Source: Paenibacillus sp. R14(2021) (lineage in GTDB: Bacteria > Bacillota > Bacilli > Paenibacillales > Paenibacillaceae). From it: DNA of 64,000 nt. A model generated the notes under the pieces. That model did no database searches. It was given only the letters and a program-made list of their open reading frames with translations, and was not told the origin of the DNA. Position numbers and translations under genes: made by a program. The stretch lies in contig NZ_CP080269.1 of NCBI RefSeq assembly GCF_019431355.1, positions 3,195,001 through 3,259,000 of the forward strand, given 5' to 3'. This document shows, in pieces, positions 35,898 to 43,776 of the stretch; within the stretch, counting starts at the first letter, position 1; each line of letters starts with the position of its first letter.

Positions 35898-37256
35898 TTA
35901 TTTCAGGGCGTTTTCCAAGGCGGTTTTCATCGCTGCCCAGCCATCTGCCGGTGCAATTTGGCCTTTCACGACCTTGTTGAACGCTTCTACGCCGATAATT
36001 GTCTGCAAATCGTTATATTTCGCGTTGTCCATCGGCGGTACTGCATTTGGTACATTCTCCGCGTAAGGTTTCAACTGCGGGTTTTCTTCCAAAATCGGTT
36101 TGAACGCATCATTCGTGGACAAGTCGTCGCGCGCCGGCGGCAGGTTCGTTTGCTTGAACCATTTGGCGTCGTTAGCCGCATCGCTGTAGACCCATTTAAT
36201 GAAGTCGACCGCAGCCTGCTGCTGCTCTTTGGATGCCGAAGCATAGATGACGAGGCCTTTCGTATCCGCGAACGTTTTGCTTTGCGCCGGGTCTACGCCA
36301 TCCGGTACCGGAGGCATGGTCAGCGTGTACGTATCGTTAAACTTCAGGTTCGGGTATTTCTCCGCCCATGTCGAGAATGTCCAAGGGCCAATGTCGGTGA
36401 AAATGCCTGTGCCTGTCTCGAACGGATCCGTTACCTGGCGGGCAAGAATGCCCTTCTCCTTACGAAGGTTATCCACGAATGTCAGGACTTGCTCCCCAGC
36501 CTTCTGATCCCCCGTGAACTTGCTGCCTTCGATGAACTTGTTGCCGCCGGATGCCGCATCATACAGCATGTAGAAGTCGAACCACCGCTTCCACGCCGTA
36601 GGATCTGCTAGGTCAGCTTTCGCCCATAGGTATTTCTTGTCGCCGTATTTAGCTTTCAGCTTCTTCGTCAGATCGAGGATTTCGCTGTACGTCTTCGGTG
36701 GCGCATCGTAGCCGAGTTCCTTCAGCGTGTCCAGACGCCAGCCGAACAGCATCGGGTTGGAGTAGATCGGCAGCACGTATTGATGGCCGTCCGCGAATTT
36801 CCAAGGCTCGATCGTCTTCGTCATGTCTCGACCGCTGATAACATCGGTGAAGCCAGGAATCGTGTCCAGCGGCACAAGCGCTTGGCTATCGGATAGCTGT
36901 GCGGCGAAGCCCCGGTTAATATTCTCGGAAATCGTCGGCGCGCTCTTCGCGGCGATCGCTGCTTGAATGCTCGCTTCCGAAGTTGGGGATTCTTTAATTG
37001 CGCTTACATTTATTTTGACTTTATTGTTAACACCTTCATATGCCTTAGCCATCTCTTGCCAGTAAGCCTGCTGCGTCGGATTCGGCGCCGCCCAGAATTC
37101 GATGGTCGTCACACCGCCGGCGGAAGCACCGTTGTTGCTGCTATTGCTGTTGCTGTTGTTATTCGTTGCAGTACCTTGGCCCGTTGAACAAGCCGACAAC
37201 AATCCGGCTGTAAGTGTGGCAGCCAGCAAAACCGAATTTCTCTTTTTCATCTTCAC
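35898..37256 (-). CDS. Extracellular sugar-binding lipoprotein (family 1)
   Basis: 452 residues. Lipobox LLSAC near residues 18-22, a Ser/Asn linker, and the binding fold (TTIEFWAAPNPTQQAYWQEM, PTISENINRGFAAQLSDSQAL, YVLPIYSNPMLFGWRLDTLK). The ending DGWAAMKTALENALK is typical. It is the receptor of the importer tied to GH130 and DUF1861, and the first gene of that operon, opposite the LacI-type regulator. Confidence 0.92.
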   Translation of the reverse strand: MKMKKRNSVLLAATLTAGLLSACSTGQGTATNNNSNSNSSNNGASAGGVTTIEFWAAPNPTQQAYWQEMAKAYEGVNNKVKINVSAIKESPTSEASIQAAIAAKSAPTISENINRGFAAQLSDSQALVPLDTIPGFTDVISGRDMTKTIEPWKFADGHQYVLPIYSNPMLFGWRLDTLKELGYDAPPKTYSEILDLTKKLKAKYGDKKYLWAKADLADPTAWKRWFDFYMLYDAASGGNKFIEGSKFTGDQKAGEQVLTFVDNLRKEKGILARQVTDPFETGTGIFTDIGPWTFSTWAEKYPNLKFNDTYTLTMPPVPDGVDPAQSKTFADTKGLVIYASASKEQQQAAVDFIKWVYSDAANDAKWFKQTNLPPARDDLSTNDAFKPILEENPQLKPYAENVPNAVPPMDNAKYNDLQTIIGVEAFNKVVKGQIAPADGWAAMKTALENALK

Positions 37257-37383
37257 ATAACCCCTCCATAGTGTTGTGATGAATCCGCTTTAACCAATCT
37301 TAACTTACGGGACTTACCTGTCATGTAGGAACGAGTCTCATTATGCTCTCTGTAATTATATAAGTCAAGTGACAAAATAAAGA

Positions 37384-37398
37384 TGGCTACGTTTTCAT
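37384..37398 (-). promoter_or_regulatory. cre site (CcpA) upstream of the GH130 operon
   Basis: ATGAAAACGTAGCCA on the minus strand fits the published cre consensus WTGNAANCGNWNNCW at every defined position. It points to carbon catabolite repression of the operon. Confidence 0.55.
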
Positions 37399-37429
37399 AA
37401 TCAATATGTAATGTTGATAATAATCTTAA

Positions 37430-37439
37430 GTAACGTTAC
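37430..37439. promoter_or_regulatory. Candidate LacI-type operator
   Basis: GTAACGTTAC, a perfect palindrome with the central CG that LacI-family proteins favour, between the divergent LacI-type and binding-protein genes. Confidence 0.5.
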
Positions 37440-37488
37440 AATATAAACATAAGTTTTACAAACTCTACACCGCTAAGCATGATTCCAC

Positions 37489-37517
37489 TTGACACTCCAC
37501 GCGAAAATAGAAACAAT
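37489..37517 (+). promoter_or_regulatory. Promoter of the LacI-type gene
   Basis: TTGACA (exact), 17 bases, AACAAT; about 57 bases before the TTG start. Confidence 0.5.
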
Positions 37518-37573
37518 GAAAGATACAGGTCTTCTCTTTTCATTTTGAACGGCCGACAACGGAGGTTACCCTT

Positions 37574-38599
37574 TTGAAGACGAAAGTAACGATGCAGGAT
37601 GTAGCGGATAAGCTTAACATATCCAAAAATTCCGTTTCTCAAGCGCTCACGGGCAAACCCGGCGTCAGCGAAGAAACGCGCAGCCTGATCATCCAAACCG
37701 CGGATGAAATGGGCTACACCTATGCAAAGCGGCTGCCTGATTATGCCGCTAAAGGGAATGCTAAACGTACCATTGCCCTCATTGCATCGGATTATGCGTT
37801 TTCCATGAAGAGCTTCTTCGGCGGCATTTATTTGAGCATCGACAAAGAATTAAGTAAACACGGCTGCAGCCTTACGATACAATCCATCAGTCCGGCACAC
37901 GCAGCATCCATTACGCTGCCCGAATTTCTGGAGGAGCGTTCCGTGGACGGTGTACTGATTCTGTCCCATATCACGACTCCTTATTTGCAAGCCGTGCTGA
38001 ATACCGGCATTCCAGCGGTCATGATTGACCATCACCATCCGCTGCTTCACGCTGATTCTATCCTGACGAACAACCGCTTCAGCGCGTTCGATGCGATCCG
38101 GCATCTCGCGGAGCTCGGCCATCGCGACATCGGTTTTGTTGGCAACATCCGCCTATCCCCGAGCTATTACGAGCGCTTGGAAGGAATGCGGCTCGCCGCT
38201 TACGAGCTTGGGCTTACTCTGCAGGAGCAGTGGCTGATTACAGACGCTGTCGAAGACAACGAGACCGTGCGCAGCCGGTTGAATGGCCTGCCCTCGCAGC
38301 CAACAGCTTGGTTCTGCATCAATGACGGCTTCGGCTTCATCGTGAATTCCGCGCTGCAGCAAATGGGGCTGCGCGTGCCGGAGGATGTCTCTATCGTCAG
38401 CTTCGACAACGGCTACTTGTCCCGGATCGCCATGCCTGCCATCACGACCATCGATGTGAACCTGCCGCTTTATGCAGCTTGCGCCGTCGAGCGTCTTCTA
38501 AGCCGGATTGAACAGCCCGATTTGCCTCAGACAGAGATGCTCCTCTCCACGTCCCTGTTAGTCCGGCAGTCGACAGGTCCCGCTCCGGAAGGCCGATAG
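37574..38599 (+). CDS. LacI-family transcriptional regulator
   Basis: 341 residues. N-terminal HTH and hinge (VTMQDVADKLNISKNSVSQALTG split as VTMQDVADKLN and SVSQALTGKPGVS), then a periplasmic-binding-protein-like sensor domain (IALIASDYAFSMKSFFGGI, ERSVDGVLILSH, GHRDIGFVGNI, SIVSFDNGYL). The start is TTG 37574, 7 bases after GGAGGT; no ATG fits. It probably represses the divergent importer/GH130 operon until an oligosaccharide binds. Confidence 0.93.
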   Translation: MKTKVTMQDVADKLNISKNSVSQALTGKPGVSEETRSLIIQTADEMGYTYAKRLPDYAAKGNAKRTIALIASDYAFSMKSFFGGIYLSIDKELSKHGCSLTIQSISPAHAASITLPEFLEERSVDGVLILSHITTPYLQAVLNTGIPAVMIDHHHPLLHADSILTNNRFSAFDAIRHLAELGHRDIGFVGNIRLSPSYYERLEGMRLAAYELGLTLQEQWLITDAVEDNETVRSRLNGLPSQPTAWFCINDGFGFIVNSALQQMGLRVPEDVSIVSFDNGYLSRIAMPAITTIDVNLPLYAACAVERLLSRIEQPDLPQTEMLLSTSLLVRQSTGPAPEGR

Positions 38600-38633
38600 C
38601 TGCCGGCTGGCTGCAGTGACTTGCACGACCAAA

Positions 38634-38669
38634 AACCCCCAAGCATCGTCGATGCTCGGGGGTTCTTTT
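38634..38669 (+). terminator. Terminator of the LacI-type gene
   Basis: AACCCCC.AGCATCG / CGATGCT.GGGGGTT followed by CTTTTG. A closely similar GCCCCAAGCAT stem ends the DinB gene near 39.9 kb. Confidence 0.85.
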
Positions 38670-38782
38670 GTTTGTCTTTAAACAGCATCGCTTTCATGTA
38701 AGTCACCTCCAAAAAAACCTTTACAACCGAACGTATATTCGCTAATATTGACTTGGATATAATTCCCATTAAGGAGCGATCT

Positions 38783-39178
38783 ATGATGGAAACAACCAAA
38801 GCTAAGATCGAAAATTCGCTTACTGTCTTATTGGTTTCTAATCTCGAACAGACGCAGACGTATTATGAGAAAGCACTGGGATGTGAAGTGAACGAACACT
38901 GGGCCATTAGAGATGATTTCGGATTAGGGTTTAAATTCATTCAAGCGCAAGATCCAGCCGATGTTCGACCTAACAAGGGGACTTGGAATACCTATGCCTA
39001 CGTCAAGACCCACGAAGAGCTGGACCAGTTATATGCGGAATTCGAAGCAAGCGGAGCCATTATCGTCTCCGAACCCTATGTAACCGAGCATGATTGGGGA
39101 GCTTGGAAGGAGTTTAGTATACAAGACCCGGATGCCTATGTGATTGGCTTCGGTTCTGGGAGCAAATCCAGCAGCTGA
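38783..39178 (+). CDS. VOC-superfamily (glyoxalase/bleomycin-resistance-like) protein
   Basis: 131 residues with the paired beta-alpha-beta-beta-beta units of the VOC fold: SLTVLLVSNLEQTQTYYEKA, LGFKFIQAQD, YVKTHEELDQLYAEF and the closing EFSIQDPDAYVIGF (metal Glu region). AAGGAG lies 6 bases before ATG 38783. Members bind or modify small electrophiles or antibiotics; nothing more specific can be said. Confidence 0.82.
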   Translation: MMETTKAKIENSLTVLLVSNLEQTQTYYEKALGCEVNEHWAIRDDFGLGFKFIQAQDPADVRPNKGTWNTYAYVKTHEELDQLYAEFEASGAIIVSEPYVTEHDWGAWKEFSIQDPDAYVIGFGSGSKSSS

Positions 39179-39233
39179 TTGCACCCCATCGAATATGAAA
39201 TATACACGAAGCACGAAGGAGGAAACAGACAAC

Positions 39234-39779
39234 ATGCTTTACGATTTACAGGGTGAAGCAGCTATGTCGCCTCTGGTGGGAATCTTATATTCCGCGGTGA
39301 AAACGAATAACAAACGGCTGCAACTCATCACGGACGGCATGTCGCAAGAAGAAGTCGATTACAAAGGGCCGGCACACAGCTTCAATAGTACCGCCCAGTT
39401 AATTCAACATGTCATGTACGTGGATCTGAATTGGGTTTATCGCATCATGGAACAACCGCTTCCTCATGCTCTACGAGAACAATACGGCCCTATGATCGAT
39501 ACCAACAATAAGCTTCCGATGGTTCAGGGCAAATCCTTGCATTCGCTTATCTCCGCCTATGAAAGCGTAGTAGATCTGCTGCAAGAAGCATGTGCTTCGT
39601 TAACCGATGCTGATCTAGCTCGGGTTGTCACCTTCGGACACGACGATGAGAAACAAGCAACACTGCGCTGGGGACTGTGGCATATGGCCGACCATAGCCG
39701 CTATCATCAGGCGCACATCAATCAGCTTCGCAAATGGTATAGGACGCATACTTCGTCGCATTTAGAGAAGGTAGAATAA
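39234..39779 (+). CDS. DinB-family protein
   Basis: 181 residues, four-helix bundle of DinB/YfiT type, with the three metal-binding His: HVMYVDLNW (near 61), then HMADHSRYHQAHINQL near the end (H-x-x-x-H type). AAGGAGG precedes ATG 39234; an upstream TTG frame overlapping the VOC gene is rejected. Family members are thiol transferases or of unknown role. Probably cotranscribed with the VOC gene 55 bases upstream. Confidence 0.87.
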   Translation: MLYDLQGEAAMSPLVGILYSAVKTNNKRLQLITDGMSQEEVDYKGPAHSFNSTAQLIQHVMYVDLNWVYRIMEQPLPHALREQYGPMIDTNNKLPMVQGKSLHSLISAYESVVDLLQEACASLTDADLARVVTFGHDDEKQATLRWGLWHMADHSRYHQAHINQLRKWYRTHTSSHLEKVE

Positions 39780-39895
39780 TTATTATAAGAGAGCGCTGGA
39801 TTAGGTTAATGCGTTGTACAGCTTCAAGAAAGCTGCGTCTCCAAGCCGCAAGGCCGATACGTACCATTTCAGATAAACAGGCGCTTACGCATAAG

Positions 39896-39932
39896 AAGCC
39901 CCAAGCATCGTCAGCGACAATGCTTGGGGCTT
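39896..39932. terminator. Bidirectional terminator
   Basis: AAGCCCCAAGCAT / ATGCTTGGGGCTT between the convergent DinB gene and the last gene of the large uptake operon. Confidence 0.75.
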
Positions 39933-39950
39933 CCTCTGTACCTCGATAGC

Positions 39951-40820
39951 TTATTTAAACCAGCGTGCTAGATGCTCCGCCGCCTTCACGATGCCTTGGC
40001 GCTCCGCCTCGAGGGAGCCCCAGAAGCGGTGATCCTCCAGCTCGATGCTGACCGCGCCCGCATAGCCGAGCCGGTCGAGACGAACGGCCACCTTGCCCCA
40101 TTCGACGTCCCCATGACCGGGAATCGTGTAGCGCCAGGAACCTTCGGAGAATCCGTACTTCTCGCCGAAGGTCGACGTCAGCACGCCGCATTCGTACAGC
40201 TCATCATGCAGGATTTCAGTATCTTTGCCGTGGACGTGGTTGATCCGTTCGCCGAATTCGCCAAGCGCCCGAATGTAATCGATGCCAAGCCGCACCAAAT
40301 GGGACGGATCATAATTCAAGCCGAAGTGTTTCGACGGAATCGCTTCGAACATCGCCCGCAGCATCTCCGGGGTGCAGCCAAGCGTCGGATAGTGCGGCGC
40401 AGGTCCCGGCCAGCCCTCGATGGCGATATAGATGCCCTGCTGCTCCGCATGCCTTACGATTTCCGGGAAGGTTTCCTTCCAGATCGCGAAGCCCTCCTTG
40501 CGCGGCAGCGTATGATCCTCCGGTACCAGGCACATGAACAGCACGCGACCGCCCAGCGCCGCGATCTCGCTCATCTCCCGCTTCGCCGCTTCCAAAGCAT
40601 CCGCCCGGCGGCCCTCGTCGCGGCTCAGCAGCTGCCCGGTATGGTGCGCATCGATCGAGCCGATGCCAAGGCCAGCCGCTTCGCAGGCTGCCTTCACTTC
40701 CGGCGTAAGCCGCGAGACGTCCAGAACGTTTAGTCCAGCGCCTGCCGCCCATTGCGCGGTCTTCTCAATGCCTTCCGATCCGATCTTCGGCGGAATCCGC
40801 ATGCCAAGTTTTACATTCAT
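39951..40820 (-). CDS. Sugar phosphate isomerase/epimerase (TIM barrel)
   Basis: 289 residues of the xylose-isomerase-like AP-endonuclease-2 fold. Metal ligands appear in AIEGWPG, NYDPSHLV, HVHGKD and SIELED. Such enzymes interconvert ketoses or oxidised sugars and often work after a Gfo/Idh/MocA dehydrogenase, as here (4-base ATGA overlap with that gene). Last gene of the eleven-gene minus run from 54496. Substrate unknown. Confidence 0.9.
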   Translation of the reverse strand: MNVKLGMRIPPKIGSEGIEKTAQWAAGAGLNVLDVSRLTPEVKAACEAAGLGIGSIDAHHTGQLLSRDEGRRADALEAAKREMSEIAALGGRVLFMCLVPEDHTLPRKEGFAIWKETFPEIVRHAEQQGIYIAIEGWPGPAPHYPTLGCTPEMLRAMFEAIPSKHFGLNYDPSHLVRLGIDYIRALGEFGERINHVHGKDTEILHDELYECGVLTSTFGEKYGFSEGSWRYTIPGHGDVEWGKVAVRLDRLGYAGAVSIELEDHRFWGSLEAERQGIVKAAEHLARWFK

Positions 40821-41812
40821 GCTGTTTGCTCCTCCTCGGAATCGAGTGCTGCGTCCGGCACATAACCGGCCGCTTGATAGATCATTTCGGACAGCTTCAC
40901 GACCTTCAGGGCAAACTCGCCAGGCACGAGCACTTCATGCCGTCCGAGAATCGAATCGATGAAGCTCTTGTCTTGGTTCGTTTCCTGCACGGGCAGCTCC
41001 GGTACGATCGGCTCCTGCCGCAAGCGGCGCAGCGTGATTTTGCCGTTGTCGTAGAAGATACCGCCTTCCTCGCCGCAGAAGACGAAGGTCTCGTGCCAAC
41101 ACGGGGAGTAACCGACGAGGTTCAAGCCGGCAACCGGCCCTTCCGCGAAGCGGATCGATGTGAACGTGTCGATCTCCACGTCCGCGCCGTGCATATGCAG
41201 CTGCGGCTTCACTTCGATCGGCGTCAAGCCGGATGTCCACAGCAGCACGTCGATAATGTGGCTGCCGGAATCCATCAGGAAGCCGCCGCCGGATAGCGCC
41301 GGGTTGGCGCGCCAGGAGCCCGGCGTTCCCTGTCTCCATTCCTGGTACAGCGACGCCGTGATGGACGTCAGCTTGCCGATCTCGCCGTTTGCGATCGCAT
41401 TGCGGATGTATAAGAATTCCGGCTGGAAGTGGCGCTGATAGGATACCTGCATGATTTTGCCTGCTTCCTCCGCCTTGCGGATGAGCAGCTCTGCTTCCGC
41501 AGACGAGCAGGTCATCGGCTTCTCGATCAGCACATGCAGCCCGCTGTCCAGCACATCGTAGGCTTGTTGGAAATGCAGCGTGTGCGGGGAACAGATGACG
41601 ACGGCATCCAGCTCCGCCTGCTCCAGCATATCTTGATAGTTCGTGTACTGCTCTACGCCTTGGAGGTTAAACTTCGTCACGAAGCTCTCCCGGCTTCTCT
41701 CGCTTGTATCCGTAATGGCCGTGATCTCCGCTTCCGTCAATTCCAGCAGCTGCCGGGCATGCAGCCCCGCGATTCCGCCTGTACCGATAAACCCAATGCG
41801 CACTTTACTCAT
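40817..41812 (-). CDS. Gfo/Idh/MocA-family oxidoreductase
   Basis: 331 residues. N-terminal Rossmann domain with GFIGTGGIAGLHARQ, VVICSPHTLHFQQAY and the catalytic-Lys motif LIEKPMT near residue 98; C-terminal domain with GGGFLMDSGSHIIDVLLW (catalytic Asp/His region). NAD(P)-dependent oxidation of a sugar or cyclitol is likely. Together with the isomerase it forms the intracellular end of the uptake pathway. Confidence 0.92.
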   Translation of the reverse strand: MSKVRIGFIGTGGIAGLHARQLLELTEAEITAITDTSERSRESFVTKFNLQGVEQYTNYQDMLEQAELDAVVICSPHTLHFQQAYDVLDSGLHVLIEKPMTCSSAEAELLIRKAEEAGKIMQVSYQRHFQPEFLYIRNAIANGEIGKLTSITASLYQEWRQGTPGSWRANPALSGGGFLMDSGSHIIDVLLWTSGLTPIEVKPQLHMHGADVEIDTFTSIRFAEGPVAGLNLVGYSPCWHETFVFCGEEGGIFYDNGKITLRRLRQEPIVPELPVQETNQDKSFIDSILGRHEVLVPGEFALKVVKLSEMIYQAAGYVPDAALDSEEEQTA

Positions 41813-41868
41813 TTCCTAACCTCCTGTAAGTGAGTGAACTGTCAAGCTCAATTGCTTCAGTATTCGGC

Positions 41869-42882
41869 TTACTCCACCAATCCAGAACGCTCCACGCCTT
41901 GAATGAAATAGCGCTGAAGAAATAGATAGACAAGGAGCATTGGAAACAATGCAAAAAACGTTGCGGCCATGACGACGGGTAAACTGAACACTTCGAACGT
42001 GCTTCCCGTTAACGTATCGAGCGACTGATACAGCCGAGGAAGCATCATCGGCAGCGTGAATTTCTCTTCGGACGTCAGATAGATGGACGGCTCGAAGAAA
42101 TCATTCCAATGCCAGACCAAGGAAAGCAGCGTCGTGACGACGATCGCGGGCGGCGTCAGCGGCATAATAATCTTCCAATACACCCGGAAGCTGCCGCAGC
42201 CATCCACCCGCGCAGCATCCTCCAGCTCCCAGGGCAAGCCCCGGAACAGCTGCCGGAAGATGAAGATGAAGAGCGCGCCTCTAAGCCCGTTGCCGAAGAA
42301 GGAAGGAACGATAAGCGGCAGCACGCTGTCCAGCCAGCCCATCGTCTTGTACTGCATGAACAACGGCACGATAATTGTCTGCGGCGGAATAATCATCGTA
42401 AACATGCAGAGCACGAACAGCACCTCGCGCCCGGGGAACTTGATCCGGGCGAAGCCATACGCGATGAAGGAGCAGGACAGCACTTGACCCACCACGCTGA
42501 GAACCGCGATCAGCGCCGAGTTATTGAAATGGGTCAAGAACTGCAGCCCTTTCATGCCGTAATAGAAGTTCTCCCAAGCTAGACTCGTCGGAATCCATTT
42601 GATCGTGAAATTCATCAGATCCACAGGCTGCTTGAGCGAGGTCGTCATCATATAGATAAACGGATACAGAAACACGAAAGCCAAGTCGATCAGGATGACG
42701 TAAACGAAGATGCGGTAAATGAGCCCGATCCAGCGGCTTTTGCTTCCGATGCGGCTTAATACTGTATGATTTCGCAGAGCCTTGACTTTACTGCCGGCTG
42801 CTCTTGCTTGTGCTTGTGCAGGTGCTTGCGCATGAGCGGCTGCTTTTTGCGGTTTGGTCTTACCTATCGGGTTCGACAGCAT
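41869..42882 (-). CDS. Sugar-type ABC permease with Ala/Gln-rich N-terminal extension
   Basis: 337 residues, about 55 longer than usual. Residues 1-50 are basic and rich in Ala/Gln (AHAQAPAQAQARAAG) before the first helix; then six helices with EAA loop DAARVDGCGSFRVYWKIIMP and ending RYFIQGVERSGLVE. The extension is cytoplasmic by prediction, role unknown. Partner of the following permease. Confidence 0.9.
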   Translation of the reverse strand: MLSNPIGKTKPQKAAAHAQAPAQAQARAAGSKVKALRNHTVLSRIGSKSRWIGLIYRIFVYVILIDLAFVFLYPFIYMMTTSLKQPVDLMNFTIKWIPTSLAWENFYYGMKGLQFLTHFNNSALIAVLSVVGQVLSCSFIAYGFARIKFPGREVLFVLCMFTMIIPPQTIIVPLFMQYKTMGWLDSVLPLIVPSFFGNGLRGALFIFIFRQLFRGLPWELEDAARVDGCGSFRVYWKIIMPLTPPAIVVTTLLSLVWHWNDFFEPSIYLTSEEKFTLPMMLPRLYQSLDTLTGSTFEVFSLPVVMAATFFALFPMLLVYLFLQRYFIQGVERSGLVE

Positions 42883-42904
42883 GATGCGGATACCTCCTTG
42901 CAGC

Positions 42905-43774
42905 TTATTTTTCGCCAGTATAAATAATCAGTCGGCGGGTAGACACAAACACAAGGACGAGCAGCAGGAAAATAAACAGGAAGTAAATCCAGCCCATGCT
43001 TGAAGCGTAGCCCATCTCGATATTGGTAAAGGCCGTATCCTTGATATACACCATCATTCGGTTGTTGATATCCGTGAAGGAATCGACGCACGTATAGACG
43101 AGATTGAGCAGAATAATCGGCGTCATAAGCGGCAGCGTAATCTTCCAGAACATCTCCCACTCCGTCGCTCCGTCGCATCTTGCCGACTCATAGAGCGATA
43201 CGGAGATACCCTGCAGACCAGCCAGGAAGAGCAGAATCTGCACGCCCGTCTTCCAGAAAATCACGGTCAGCCGGCTCAGCATGTCGAAGACGATCTGCGA
43301 GAACGTCGGCCCCATGTAGAGGAATACCTCATCCGGCACGCCGATCCCGTTCACGAGCGTATCCTTGCCGACGCCTGCATACAGCAGCTGCTGCATCGCA
43401 AGACCGGAGCCGATCAGCACGGGCAGGAAGAACGCCGCCCGGAAGAATGCGCGCCCCCGGATGTTATGATTCAGCAGGATGGAGATAAAGAGCGAGAATA
43501 CGAGTATGAGCGGCGTATTGATAACTGCATCCTGAATAACCGAGATAAACAGCGGGATAAACTTCGTATCGAGCACGAAAGCCTTGTTGAAATTGCCCCA
43601 GCCGACGGAGGTCAGCTCGAAATTGCCGACCCCTGCCACCTCATGGAAGCTGAGCCAAAGGGAATAGACCAGCGGATAGAGCATAAACAACGCAAAACCG
43701 ATTGCCCACGGCGCGATATAGACATAGCCCGCCATCATTTTCTTACGTTCCAAACTCATCTTCTGCCCTCTCAT
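42905..43774 (-). CDS. Sugar-type ABC permease (MalF-like)
   Basis: 289 residues, six helices, EAA loop ESARCDGATEWEMFWKITLP. It starts 2 bases after the DUF5696 stop, with GGGAGG in the end of that gene, so it is coupled to it. No binding protein is adjacent, so this second permease pair must use one of the upstream binding proteins. Confidence 0.91.
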   Translation of the reverse strand: MRGQKMSLERKKMMAGYVYIAPWAIGFALFMLYPLVYSLWLSFHEVAGVGNFELTSVGWGNFNKAFVLDTKFIPLFISVIQDAVINTPLILVFSLFISILLNHNIRGRAFFRAAFFLPVLIGSGLAMQQLLYAGVGKDTLVNGIGVPDEVFLYMGPTFSQIVFDMLSRLTVIFWKTGVQILLFLAGLQGISVSLYESARCDGATEWEMFWKITLPLMTPIILLNLVYTCVDSFTDINNRMMVYIKDTAFTNIEMGYASSMGWIYFLFIFLLLVLVFVSTRRLIIYTGEK

Positions 43775-43776
43775 GC

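Larger units (their letters stand above)
37257..37573. other. Divergent regulatory region of the GH130 operon
   Basis: 317 bases between the binding-protein and LacI-type starts. Contains the cre match (37384-37398), a GTAACGTTAC palindrome (37430-37439) and the regulator promoter (37489-37517). No gene. Confidence 0.6.

Noticed and set aside
38634-39932. Dispersed repeat family based on the AAGCATCG/GATGCTTGGGG stems at 38.6 and 39.9 kb
   Set aside because: Both are ordinary terminators at gene ends and share only the short AGCAT/CCCC core; two copies are not enough to call a repeat.
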